DNA of 64,000 nucleotides from a bacterium. GTDB taxonomy: Bacteria > Planctomycetota > Planctomycetia > Pirellulales > Pirellulaceae. The stretch covers positions 1 through 64,000 of the forward strand of contig JAUIGN010000016.1 of NCBI GenBank assembly GCA_030430075.1, in the 5' to 3' direction. The first letter of the stretch is position 1. The number at the start of each line of letters is the position of its first letter. Positions 15,871 through 24,845 of this stretch are shown here, in pieces. The translations under genes and the position numbers were made by a program. Under the pieces are notes generated by a model that saw only the letters and a program-made list of their open reading frames with translations, ran no database searches and was not told the DNA's origin.

Positions 15871-18555
15871 ATGCCCAGAAGCGTTTATAGGCAGTCATCG
15901 GGCAACCCAATCCAACATCAACTGGTTCCAGCGGAGCCGTTGGAACTGGAATTCGCCTATTACCGTGGCGTCGACAATGACGATGCGGAATTCACAGTCA
16001 AAGTTCTGAAGGAACTGGTGTTCGCCAGCTTTGCGGCGTTGCTGTGCTGCTGGGTTCAGCTATTTGTCTTTGATGTGACGTTGTTCGTGATGCTTCTCGC
16101 CGGGTTATTCCTGTTTGTGGCGTGGCGACGTGTGAAATCACATCTTGTCGCCATCCGCGATGTTAGCGTTGCCATCATTTGTGTCGCGTGGATTTACCTT
16201 CTGTTCCCTGTGCCCGTCGCTATCGAGGTTTATGTGGCACTCACGGCAACCGCATTGGTCGCGAGAGAAGTCGTTCGCCACTTTTCGTTCGTGGCAACTG
16301 TCTCACCAACATCCGTCGACACAGCATGGGATACTCGTGAAGCACTCTGTTGGCAGACCCTTGTCAGTAGCCTGTTACTTGCGCCAATTGCTCTCAGCGT
16401 CCTGATTCCAAACCACATGCCTATCTTATTGTTGGTCTCAGCCGTTGGCTGGTTGATCATGGCGGTCGCATGCGGCAGTTCACCAGATAGTTTCATTCGT
16501 GGAGTCCGATCAGCGGTCAACAGTTGGTGTAGCTACAACCGAGATGATGAGCCACTGGCCGGTGTGCTGGTGAGTCCATCCGGCAACTGCCGCCGACGGC
16601 TGACGATGCTGGTGGTTGCAGTGTTGCTCAATGTGTTCGCATTCTTTCGCGTGACCAATCTGATTCAGGTTTCCGAAGTGTCCGTCAGTTTCGGAAACGT
16701 CCTCCAGTCCGGAAACCTGCTTGAACTGTTCTTTAGCATTGGCCTGTTGCTTCTGCTGTGTGCGGGGCTGGCTCTGATACCCGTTCTGCTTGTGTTGCTG
16801 ACTATCGCCATTGTGGGCACTCCCGTGTTTGGTCGGCTCTCGATACCGAAGCCGAGTTTTGTGCCTGCAAGCGAGTGGAAAGAGATCACCGACCGAATCC
16901 GGTCATCACAGAACGACATCGAGCGAGAGAGTCTTTATCTCGGACGTGTGACTTTCGACCAGTCGCCGATGCTTGTTCCGTCGGAGGTGTTTCGCGAGCA
17001 CGCACATTTCCTTGGCGACAGCGGTTCCGGGAAGACCGCTCGCGGACTGTCCCCGTTTATCGAACAGGTCATTGGTAGCGGCAACGCAAGCGTGATGGTA
17101 CTCGACCTCAAAGGTGATTCCCCGGAGCTGCTTCAAACTCTCAAGCAGGGTGCGGAAACAGCCAAGGCACTAAACGGCATCGACGTACCGGTTCGCTACT
17201 TCACGCAGCGTGACGACCTCGCCACCTATGGCTTCAATCCGTTCAAACTTCCCTGCTGGAATCGTCTCAACGAATTGCAGAAAACCGACATTCTTTGCGG
17301 TGCGTTGGGACTGAACTACGGCAGCGACTATGGCGAAGGCTATTTCAGTTCCGCCAATGCCTCAGTGCTCTATGCGACGGTCAGCCACTTCCCCGAAATC
17401 AGCAACTTTGAACAGCTTCGAGACAAAATTGCATACGTCATTTCATCGCCCAAACGGCATGGACTCGATGAAAAATCGAAGGACGCGGGCAACCATGTCA
17501 AGATGTCCGTTACTCGGCTGGCATCTATTGCGGCACTGAACATCACCGACGATTGCACACCGAATCAAGCGGTTGCCGATCTCTGCATCGACCCGACTCG
17601 GCTGTTCCTGCATCCCGAAGCTCACTACTTCAGCTTGTCCGCGACACTTGGGCCGGGTTCCTCACCAGAAATCGGTCGTCTTGCCAGCTACATGCTGCTC
17701 ACAGCCGCAACGCTCACCGAACGCAAGGTCCCGGTCTATCTGGTTGTCGACGAGTTTCAGCGAATGGCATCGCGAAATCTCGACTATCTGCTGCAACTTG
17801 CCCGCAGCATGGGTGTCGCAGTGATTCTTGCGAACCAATCCATGCAGGATTTGGTTCGTTACGACCTGACGTCAACATTGGAAACGAACTGCCGCTATCG
17901 ACAGTGGTTCGCCATTTCGGGCTGGGACGATCAGGAACGGCTTTCAAAAGCGAGCGGTGAAACCGTCGATACGATGGACTCCATCACTGTTTCTCAATCT
18001 GTTAGTGACCGTGGCACGACCACCAGCACCAGTCGTTCACGCAACGACTTCATTGCTCCAAGGCTGACCAAGAATGACATCAAGCTGGTCAGTGACGACG
18101 ACCGCAAGAGTGTTGTGTTGATCAATCGTGGGGCGGGCTACGCCCAGTACGGCGGAATGCCAGTCATCATTGAGAGTGACTTCCACATTTCCGCCGAGGA
18201 ATACAGCGAACGCAAAGCCGCCCCGTGGCCATCAACTGATACCGGGACTTTTCTGGCGTCGGACTGGGAACGCCCGCAGCCGGAAGTTCCTCATCGCGGA
18301 CGCAAACCGAACACTTCTCCGTCGATCTCAAACGAGACTATTACGGTTGGCCCCGAACCAAAGCCACAGCCGAAGCCCACTCCGCCACCGAACAAGCCGA
18401 AGAAGCGACGGAGAAAAAAGTCCAGAGGCCGGGCGAACCCGCAGGCGAAAGCAGGCACCAAGCCCATGAATTCTGATTCGGTTGGGATGTTCGACCGTTA
18501 TCTGCAAGACCATCCGCTTGATCCTTCAGGCCCGGCAGCGGGAGCAGAAGGATGA
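15871..18555 (+). CDS. VirD4/TraG-type coupling ATPase (T4CP-like)
   Basis: The protein has 894 residues from ATG 15871, preceded by AAGGGAG. The N-terminal third holds several membrane spans (for example FASFAALLCCWVQLFVFDV and LLVSAVGWLIMAVA). Walker A is GDSGSGKT (residues 382-389) and Walker B is YLVVDEF (about 622-628). VAVILANQSMQDL and CRYRQWFAISGWDDQERLS are typical of the TraD/TraG motor. The C-terminus is proline- and lysine-rich. Such ATPases dock the relaxosome to a type IV secretion channel and pump DNA. The first 86 codons of the open frame (15613-15870) overlap copy B1 and are not used. The 3' end overlaps copy A2 by 4 bp. Confidence 0.85.
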   Translation: MPRSVYRQSSGNPIQHQLVPAEPLELEFAYYRGVDNDDAEFTVKVLKELVFASFAALLCCWVQLFVFDVTLFVMLLAGLFLFVAWRRVKSHLVAIRDVSVAIICVAWIYLLFPVPVAIEVYVALTATALVAREVVRHFSFVATVSPTSVDTAWDTREALCWQTLVSSLLLAPIALSVLIPNHMPILLLVSAVGWLIMAVACGSSPDSFIRGVRSAVNSWCSYNRDDEPLAGVLVSPSGNCRRRLTMLVVAVLLNVFAFFRVTNLIQVSEVSVSFGNVLQSGNLLELFFSIGLLLLLCAGLALIPVLLVLLTIAIVGTPVFGRLSIPKPSFVPASEWKEITDRIRSSQNDIERESLYLGRVTFDQSPMLVPSEVFREHAHFLGDSGSGKTARGLSPFIEQVIGSGNASVMVLDLKGDSPELLQTLKQGAETAKALNGIDVPVRYFTQRDDLATYGFNPFKLPCWNRLNELQKTDILCGALGLNYGSDYGEGYFSSANASVLYATVSHFPEISNFEQLRDKIAYVISSPKRHGLDEKSKDAGNHVKMSVTRLASIAALNITDDCTPNQAVADLCIDPTRLFLHPEAHYFSLSATLGPGSSPEIGRLASYMLLTAATLTERKVPVYLVVDEFQRMASRNLDYLLQLARSMGVAVILANQSMQDLVRYDLTSTLETNCRYRQWFAISGWDDQERLSKASGETVDTMDSITVSQSVSDRGTTTSTSRSRNDFIAPRLTKNDIKLVSDDDRKSVVLINRGAGYAQYGGMPVIIESDFHISAEEYSERKAAPWPSTDTGTFLASDWERPQPEVPHRGRKPNTSPSISNETITVGPEPKPQPKPTPPPNKPKKRRRKKSRGRANPQAKAGTKPMNSDSVGMFDRYLQDHPLDPSGPAAGAEG

Positions 18556-19190
18556 TTCAACGAACTTGGACAACACCGCTCTACGACTTGATGGAAACGC
18601 TCACATGCCGCGTGCGTCTTCTGTCGCTGGCTCACATTCACCGTGTCTGGGATGACCAGTTTGGCTCGTCTGGTGCGGTCATTGACGCAATCCAGCGGCT
18701 TGTCGATGCCGGTCTGATCGTCGGTGATGTGTGGAACCTTCCCGCATCGCCCATCGGCGACGAACCGCTGGCATCGTGGACTCCCCGACACGCAGCACCC
18801 GATTTCGTTCGCATCGCTGAAGTTGTTCGGGACAGATGGAACCAACCTCCAACGCCGACCCCAGTCATCGCGGCCACACACAAGGCTGCACGACTCTTTG
18901 GCTCGTCGGCTGGTGGCCTGCCACCAACGAATCACCGAAACCACGACCTGCTGTTGGCAGGCATCTATGTCCGCTATCGGACTATCGAACCAGAACTGGC
19001 GGACACATGGCTCGGCGAAGATGCTGTCGCAATCGCCGAACGCGGCGTCAAAAACCCCGATGCGTTTCTGTTTGACGACGAAGGAAACGTCACTCGGGTC
19101 ATCGAGTCAGCAGGTCGCTATTCACTCGAACAAATCGAATCATTCCATCGGCACTGTCAGTCTGCCGAACTTCCCTACGAACTGTGGTAG
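18552..19190 (+). CDS. Replication-relaxation-like winged-helix protein (copy A2)
   Basis: The protein has 212 residues. The winged helix is VRLLSLAHIHRVWDDQFGSS, then AVIDAIQRLVDAGLIVGDV. The C-terminal domain has NPDAFLFDDEGNVTRVIESA, then GRYSLEQIESF, and ends LPYELW. Compared with copy A1 it keeps PDA, an acidic residue after a strand, and the LPYxxW end. It overlaps the coupling ATPase by 4 bp and the next gene starts 3 bp after it. The pairing with copy B2 repeats the A1-B1 order upstream. Confidence 0.6.
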   Translation: MIQRTWTTPLYDLMETLTCRVRLLSLAHIHRVWDDQFGSSGAVIDAIQRLVDAGLIVGDVWNLPASPIGDEPLASWTPRHAAPDFVRIAEVVRDRWNQPPTPTPVIAATHKAARLFGSSAGGLPPTNHRNHDLLLAGIYVRYRTIEPELADTWLGEDAVAIAERGVKNPDAFLFDDEGNVTRVIESAGRYSLEQIESFHRHCQSAELPYELW

Positions 19191-19192
19191 TC

Positions 19193-19855
19193 ATGCCAAA
19201 TCTCAACACGCTCAACATGAAACCCCAGCGGCTCATTCTTGAGTTCATCGACCGATACACACTCGCAGTTGACCGCTGCTTACCAGTCACTGACCGGGAG
19301 CGGGCGATGCTCGCTGTTGATCTACTCCTGCGAACTGGCCGTATCAGCCAGTGGCACCACGCTTGCGGGCTGCGATATTGGACAGCGGCAAACCAGAAGC
19401 CGCTTTCGGATTCGTCACTGGCACGCGCTCTGAGCATCCTGACGTATTGTCACGGTTCGGAATCACGGTCACCAGTGACGCAAACGCAAATGGAAACCTA
19501 CTTTCCAAAACTGTTTCGGCACGGACTCCCGGCGGGTCACTACGTCGATGCGACATCACAATCGACTCGGCTGGGGAATATACGCGTCGACACCGGGCAA
19601 TCGAAGATCAACCGAATCGTCTCCCGAACTCAGCGAAGCATCGACAAATACGAGCGTCAGGATGGATTTCGCGAGCTAATTCATAACGGTGCTTTTGAAC
19701 TCACGTGGATCGTTCCAACTCATTCCAAACAACGACGCTTGGCAGAGGCACTTCATCCGCTCGAAGGCAGCGGCGTCCACATGAACGTCGTCGCATTTAC
19801 CGAACTGCTTAACATCGTCGCACACATTCCACAGCGAACATACGCAACACGCTAA
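19193..19855 (+). CDS. Winged-helix protein, partner of copy A2 (copy B2)
   Basis: The protein has 220 residues, starting at MPNLNTLNMKPQRLILEFID. It has an N-terminal winged helix (TDRERAMLAVDLLLRTGRIS), then HYVDATSQSTRLGNIRVDTG and ELTWIVPTHSKQRRLAEALH. Its pattern of domains matches copy B1. It ends the operon begun at 14144; the next 150 bp hold inverted repeats. The role is unknown beyond likely DNA binding linked to transfer. Confidence 0.55.
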   Translation: MPNLNTLNMKPQRLILEFIDRYTLAVDRCLPVTDRERAMLAVDLLLRTGRISQWHHACGLRYWTAANQKPLSDSSLARALSILTYCHGSESRSPVTQTQMETYFPKLFRHGLPAGHYVDATSQSTRLGNIRVDTGQSKINRIVSRTQRSIDKYERQDGFRELIHNGAFELTWIVPTHSKQRRLAEALHPLEGSGVHMNVVAFTELLNIVAHIPQRTYATR

Positions 19856-19882
19856 TCATTCCCCACGCGGGTTTGAAAAAGT

Positions 19883-19967
19883 CTCTCGGCCCGAGAGCAG
19901 AAAAAACAACGGGCAGGCATCTGACTCTGATTGCTTGGCAGGCACTGCAAGTGCTTGTCAATCAAGC
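19883..19967. other. Two inverted repeats after the transfer operon
   Basis: CTCTCG/CGAGAG at 19883-19897 is flanked by A-rich runs, so on the minus strand it would look like a terminator. A longer hairpin at 19933-19967 has arms GCTTG...CAGGCACT and AGTGCTTG...CAAGC with loop GCA. The spot between the transfer operon and the small-gene cluster could hold an origin of transfer, but no nick-site consensus is recognisable. Confidence 0.4.
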
Positions 19968-20008
19968 GACGTCTGGAATGAACCAGCGTCGTTAACCGGA
20001 GGATTGTC

Positions 20009-20479
20009 ATGAAAGTGACATTAACAGAATGCCTTAAAGGAATGGCAACCGAGATGCGTTGGGGTGTCTCGGACGCTGTTGATCATTCCGTGAGATTCAC
20101 ACGCTACCTGCTGTACGCCATTGAAGTGTTGGCGGGCCATGCGTGCAGAATTCTCGGATGGTTCTACAAGCGAGGTTTCTCGCAGGTAGACACTCAACTA
20201 AGCAGGCGAGGTACGCCAGTCGAACTACGTTCGGCACTTGGCTTCACCTTGGGGATTCCCGCACTTGCAGTACGAATCGCCTTGATAGGCGTGGTTGCTC
20301 TTTTGTGGGTCATCCATGCACCACGGGTCGTGTTCCATACGTGGGACACCATCGTGAAGGTTGAGCAGTACCCCAACAAAAAAAGAACGCCGAAGAAGAG
20401 TCGACCTTGGCAAAGACTCGACGACTTCGACGACGTTCGGGTTCGCGTCAGCGAACTAACGCAGTATCCGAATCAATGA
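20009..20479 (+). CDS. Hypothetical membrane protein
   Basis: The protein has 156 residues, with GGAGG 5' of the start. One clear membrane span is ALAVRIALIGVVALLWVIHA; a weaker hydrophobic stretch (YLLYAIEVLAGHACRILGW) may be a second. The C-terminal tail is basic then acidic (NKKRTPKKSRPWQRLDDFDD). No family is recognised. It stands alone between two hairpin regions at the start of the small-gene cluster. Confidence 0.55.
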   Translation: MKVTLTECLKGMATEMRWGVSDAVDHSVRFTRYLLYAIEVLAGHACRILGWFYKRGFSQVDTQLSRRGTPVELRSALGFTLGIPALAVRIALIGVVALLWVIHAPRVVFHTWDTIVKVEQYPNKKRTPKKSRPWQRLDDFDDVRVRVSELTQYPNQ

Positions 20480-20506
20480 TGCGTCGGATTTAACAATTCG
20501 TGCCGG

Positions 20507-20529
20507 TGGAGACAGGAGGGCCTGCTCCA
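20507..20529 (+). other. Hairpin upstream of first small gene
   Basis: TGGAG-a-CAGG pairs with CCTG-CTCCA around a 4-base loop AGGG. It lies 43 bp before the start at 20572 and is the first of four hairpin sites that separate the small genes. Confidence 0.45.
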
Positions 20530-20571
20530 TCGTTACATCAACAACGTGTGGATAACACACATGGAGGAAAC

Positions 20572-20829
20572 ATGGCAAATAACGCACCGATTAAGCGTTT
20601 CGCTGTAGGCAACGGTATTCGCGCTTCCGTTTGGAAGAACGAATCAAAGAACAATGGGTCGTGGCTCAGCGTCACGATCACCCGCACCTACCGTGATGGC
20701 GAAGAATACAAGGACACCACGTCGTTTCGACGTGACGACTTGCTGTTCGTCGCCAAGGCGTCGGAACTGGCGTTCTCATGGTGTCTCAGACAGGCCGAAA
20801 AGGCCAAGCGTGAGGCCAGCCAAGAGTAA
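20572..20829 (+). CDS. Small PC4/whirly-like protein 1
   Basis: The protein has 85 residues. The start at 20572 follows GGAGG. The pattern is four to five strands then a helix: IRASVWKNESKNNGSWLSVT, then TRTYRDGEEYKD, SFRRDDLLFVAK and ASELAFSWCLRQ. This strand-strand-strand-helix form with a basic face resembles PC4-like ssDNA-binding proteins and is common on plasmids, usually without a named function. Genes at 21692 and 22021 look like diverged relatives. ssDNA binding is inferred. Confidence 0.6.
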   Translation: MANNAPIKRFAVGNGIRASVWKNESKNNGSWLSVTITRTYRDGEEYKDTTSFRRDDLLFVAKASELAFSWCLRQAEKAKREASQE

Positions 20830-20843
20830 CGGAATATCAATCT

Positions 20844-20866
20844 GCCGGTGGGATGTTCCCACCGGC
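20844..20866 (+). other. Perfect 10-bp hairpin between small genes
   Basis: GCCGGTGGGA (20844-20853) pairs with TCCCACCGGC (20857-20866) around a TGT loop. There is no T-run, so it is more like a processing or attenuation element than a classical terminator. Confidence 0.5.
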
Positions 20867-20884
20867 TTCACGGATGAAAACGCC

Positions 20885-21169
20885 ATGGAAGATGTCAACC
20901 AAATAGCACTCTTTCCAATGGGAAGAATTGTGATGACCAAGGGTGTTCACTCGGCGATATCGGCAGACGAAATGCTGACCGCATTGCTGAGGCACGCTCA
21001 AGGTGACTGGGGTGATGTTTGTGATGAAGACGGAAAGACCAACGAAGAATCGCTCGCGCGAGGCTTTCGCTTGTTCTCGGTCTACCACGCTTCGGACAAA
21101 ACGAAGTTCTGGATTATCACAGAAGCGGATCGCTCCTACACCACGATTCTTCTTCCTGAAGAGTACTGA
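20885..21169 (+). CDS. Conserved-looking small protein of mobile elements
   Basis: The protein has 94 residues from ATG 20885. It reads GVHSAISADEMLTALLRHAQ, GDWGDVCDEDGKTNEESLAR, RLFSVYHASDKTKFWIITEA and DRSYTTILLPEEY. The GDWGD...N...L...R(L/I)FS(V/A)Y...FWIITE.DR..TTILLP pattern is one I know from small plasmid proteins without assigned function. It is sometimes labelled as a restriction-modification subunit, which I see no reason for. It is flanked by hairpins on both sides. Confidence 0.65.
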   Translation: MEDVNQIALFPMGRIVMTKGVHSAISADEMLTALLRHAQGDWGDVCDEDGKTNEESLARGFRLFSVYHASDKTKFWIITEADRSYTTILLPEEY

Positions 21170-21186
21170 GTCGCTAATCGGTTTTC

Positions 21187-21345
21187 GTCGTTCAGGGAAC
21201 GACATGGGTTTTACCCACGGTAACGCCGGGCTGTTCGTGTCAGCCCGGCACTTTTCCACATTACCTCTCCCTGACAGGCAACTGTCAGGGAGGGGCGATT
21301 GAATAACGGGGAGTTCACGCCCCTCTGTCACACGTGAACTTCCCC
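21187..21345 (+). other. Array of perfect hairpins
   Basis: Five adjacent inverted repeats: GTCGTTC/GAACGAC (21187-21203), TGGGT/ACCCA (21205-21217), GCCGGGCTG/CAGCCCGGC (21225-21249), CTCCCTGACAG/CTGTCAGGGAG with GCAA loop (21267-21292), and GTTCACG/CGTGAAC with extended arms (21308-21345). The third is followed by CTTTTCC and could end the upstream transcript. The last sits just before the ribosome binding site of the gene at 21360 and could regulate it. Confidence 0.6.
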
Positions 21346-21359
21346 TTCGGAGAAGAATT

Positions 21360-21620
21360 ATGACACGACTTTATCAAAAACTATTGGTTCGGCTGCTGCC
21401 TGAAGATGTGCTTGAAGCAATCCACATTCTGTATGAAGAGCAGGTGGAACGCATGAAATGCAATCCGCCCGCCATCAATCGTCGCTACCCGCTGTATCCG
21501 CAAGAGCACGCGGTTGAGCTTATCGACGAATTGCTCGACGCCGCCCGCGATGCGGGTTGGCGTTCGGTGCAGGATCAATTGTCAGAGTGCTTCTCTGATG
21601 CACCAGATTACGACCAATAG
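21360..21620 (+). CDS. Small hypothetical protein
   Basis: The protein has 86 residues, mostly helical and acidic (LLPEDVLEAIHILYEEQVER, then EHAVELIDELLDAARDAGWR). GGAGAAGAATT precedes the ATG. No family is recognised. It lies within the hairpin-separated small-gene cluster of the element. Confidence 0.55.
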   Translation: MTRLYQKLLVRLLPEDVLEAIHILYEEQVERMKCNPPAINRRYPLYPQEHAVELIDELLDAARDAGWRSVQDQLSECFSDAPDYDQ

Positions 21621-21627
21621 CAAACCC

Positions 21628-21659
21628 GCGTGGAGAGAGTGACAGCTCTCCACGCATTT
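21628..21659 (+). terminator. Hairpin with T-run after the 21360 gene
   Basis: GCGTGGAGAG (21628-21637) pairs perfectly with CTCTCCACGC (21646-21655), followed by ATTTTC. It starts 8 bp after the stop codon, as an intrinsic terminator or attenuator would. Confidence 0.6.
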
Positions 21660-21691
21660 TCAATTCAACATTACCAATCGACAGCAACACG

Positions 21692-22024
21692 ATGCCTGAC
21701 AAATCAAGAAAGCCATACACGATGGTTGGAGCCGAACAGCTCACCGCATCGGTCTACAAGACCGGCGATGAACTGATTGGCTTCGGCTACCGCTTCAACA
21801 TCACTCGCCTGAACAACCGCACTGGCCGAGTGAATCAGTGGTTCACGCCCGACGACCTTTGCGCGATGGTCAAGTTGGTTCGCGTCTTGTCAGCCGAACT
21901 GGCTCACGATGGCTGTATGGATGAGGCAAGTCGCAATCTGTTGTTTCGCCTCGCAACAACGCTTGATGACGCTATTGCCGAAGTGTCCACCACCAACAAC
22001 GTAAATGGAGCCACCGACCGATGA
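21692..22024 (+). CDS. Small PC4/whirly-like protein 2
   Basis: The protein has 110 residues. Strands are LTASVYKTGDELIGFGYRFN and ITRLNNRTGRVNQWF, followed by TPDDLCAMVKLVRVLSAELA, the same strand-then-helix order as protein 1. It overlaps the next gene by 4 bp. Function is unknown; nucleic-acid binding is inferred from the fold-like pattern. Confidence 0.5.
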   Translation: MPDKSRKPYTMVGAEQLTASVYKTGDELIGFGYRFNITRLNNRTGRVNQWFTPDDLCAMVKLVRVLSAELAHDGCMDEASRNLLFRLATTLDDAIAEVSTTNNVNGATDR

Positions 22025-22272
22025 GAACGAAACTCGTACATGAAATTCGACAGGGGCTTCTTGTAGTCCGCATACGTCGTGCAAAGTCAGACGGCACGAT
22101 TCGCCACATGCTTTCCCTTCATCGCCTCTATAAGAACGGTGACTTGTGGCACGAATCAACTCGACTTGGCCGCGACGACATCCCGTTCGTTCGCTTCCTG
22201 CTCGATGAAGCACACACGTGGATGATCGAGCAGGAGGGTGGAGTCACACAAGACATGGAAGCCGCCGAATGA
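22021..22272 (+). CDS. Small PC4/whirly-like protein 3
   Basis: The protein has 83 residues. LLVVRIRRAKSDGTIRHMLS, then LHRLYKNGDLWHES, then TRLGRDDIPFVRFLLDEAHT parallels protein 1 (R-x-Y-x-D-G, R-D-D-L/I, F-V-x-x-L). It overlaps its neighbours on both sides by 4 bp (ATGA junctions), so it is made from one mRNA with protein 2 and the methyltransferase. Confidence 0.55.
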   Translation: MRTKLVHEIRQGLLVVRIRRAKSDGTIRHMLSLHRLYKNGDLWHESTRLGRDDIPFVRFLLDEAHTWMIEQEGGVTQDMEAAE

Positions 22273-22832
22273 ACGAACGGCTCCCAAGCATTGTCGAAAG
22301 CCTCAAAGAGCTTGTCTCTTCCGAGTCAAAGTTCGGCACGGTCTACGCTGATCCGCCTTGGTCCTACTCCAACAAGGCGGCTCGTGGTGCAGCCGACAAT
22401 CACTACTCGACAATGGACCTTGAATCGATCTGCTCAGAACCCGTTAGCCAGTTGGTTGCAAATAACGCTCACCTGCACCTCTGGACGACGAATGCGTTTC
22501 TCCGTGAAGCATTCGATGTCATGGACGCATGGGGATTCCAATTCAAATCGTGTTTGGTCTGGATCAAGCCGCAACTCGGTATGGGCAACTACTGGCGTGT
22601 CTCACACGAATTTCTGTTGCTCGGTGTCAAAGGCAGCCTGCCGTTCGCCGACAGGACCTGCCGAAGCTGGTTACTGCATCGACGAACCCGCCATAGCCAA
22701 AAACCGTTTGCCGTGCGTGAACTCATCGAGCGAGTCAGTCCGGGGCCGTATCTCGAACTGTACGGTCGCGAAGAGCATCCCCGAACGCAGTGGACCGTCT
22801 ACGGCAACCAAGTTGAACGCCGTTTGTTTTAG
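22269..22832 (+). CDS. MT-A70 family adenine-N6 DNA methyltransferase
   Basis: The protein has 187 residues. The catalytic motif is DPPW (28-31) in TVYADPPWSY, followed by a helix with STMDLESICSEPVSQL, HLHLWTTNAFL and SCLVWIKPQLGMGNYWR. GPYLELYGREEHPRTQWTVYGN is the usual end of the domain. It methylates adenine N6 with S-adenosylmethionine. No cognate restriction gene is visible, so it is an orphan enzyme that may protect the element's DNA in a new host. The start overlaps the previous stop codon. Confidence 0.85.
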   Translation: MNERLPSIVESLKELVSSESKFGTVYADPPWSYSNKAARGAADNHYSTMDLESICSEPVSQLVANNAHLHLWTTNAFLREAFDVMDAWGFQFKSCLVWIKPQLGMGNYWRVSHEFLLLGVKGSLPFADRTCRSWLLHRRTRHSQKPFAVRELIERVSPGPYLELYGREEHPRTQWTVYGNQVERRLF

Positions 22833-22860
22833 CCCTCTCCATCGAATCTGTCATTTGCCG

Positions 22861-23064
22861 ATGCGAAACTCGAAAACCAATCGACGAAAGGAAGAGTGTG
22901 ACCAGAGGTCGCGTTCCGACCTACCGGATTGGGTTTCGGATGAACTGCTGCAAAAGACCATTGAAATCTGGCAACCGTACTATCCGAACCAGTTGACCCG
23001 CGACGATGCCATAGCGATCATCAACAATGTCGGTGGTGTCATTGATTGTCTTCGTCGGGAGTAG
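22861..23064 (+). CDS. Small protein paired with the serine recombinase
   Basis: The protein has 67 residues from ATG 22861. The N-terminus is basic (MRNSKTNRRKEECDQRSRSD). DWVSDELLQKTIEIWQPYYP, then LTRDDAIAIINNVGGVIDCL, is a compact helical pattern. It ends 5 bp before the recombinase ATG, so the two are co-transcribed. A role as a recombination directionality or accessory factor is a guess from position only. Confidence 0.6.
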   Translation: MRNSKTNRRKEECDQRSRSDLPDWVSDELLQKTIEIWQPYYPNQLTRDDAIAIINNVGGVIDCLRRE

Positions 23065-23069
23065 TGAAA

Positions 23070-24616
<1,547 letters not shown>

Positions 24617-24845
24617 CGTGCGAGAGTATCCTAACTTACAACATGCCGGTGAGCAAAGGGGGCCTTGGCAAACGGAGCTCAATTCGTCGATCTGCCCGCA
24701 GCCAAATCCAATGCCAGCAGACGCCCGGGAGCAACGGGGACGCAGGCAGTTCACTGCGGTCGCTGATTCTTAGTCACCGCCATGCTCCGCGAATTTGCCC
24801 ATCTCATGCAGCCCGAGGAAGGCTTAACCTCTGTCGCCGGCGGGC

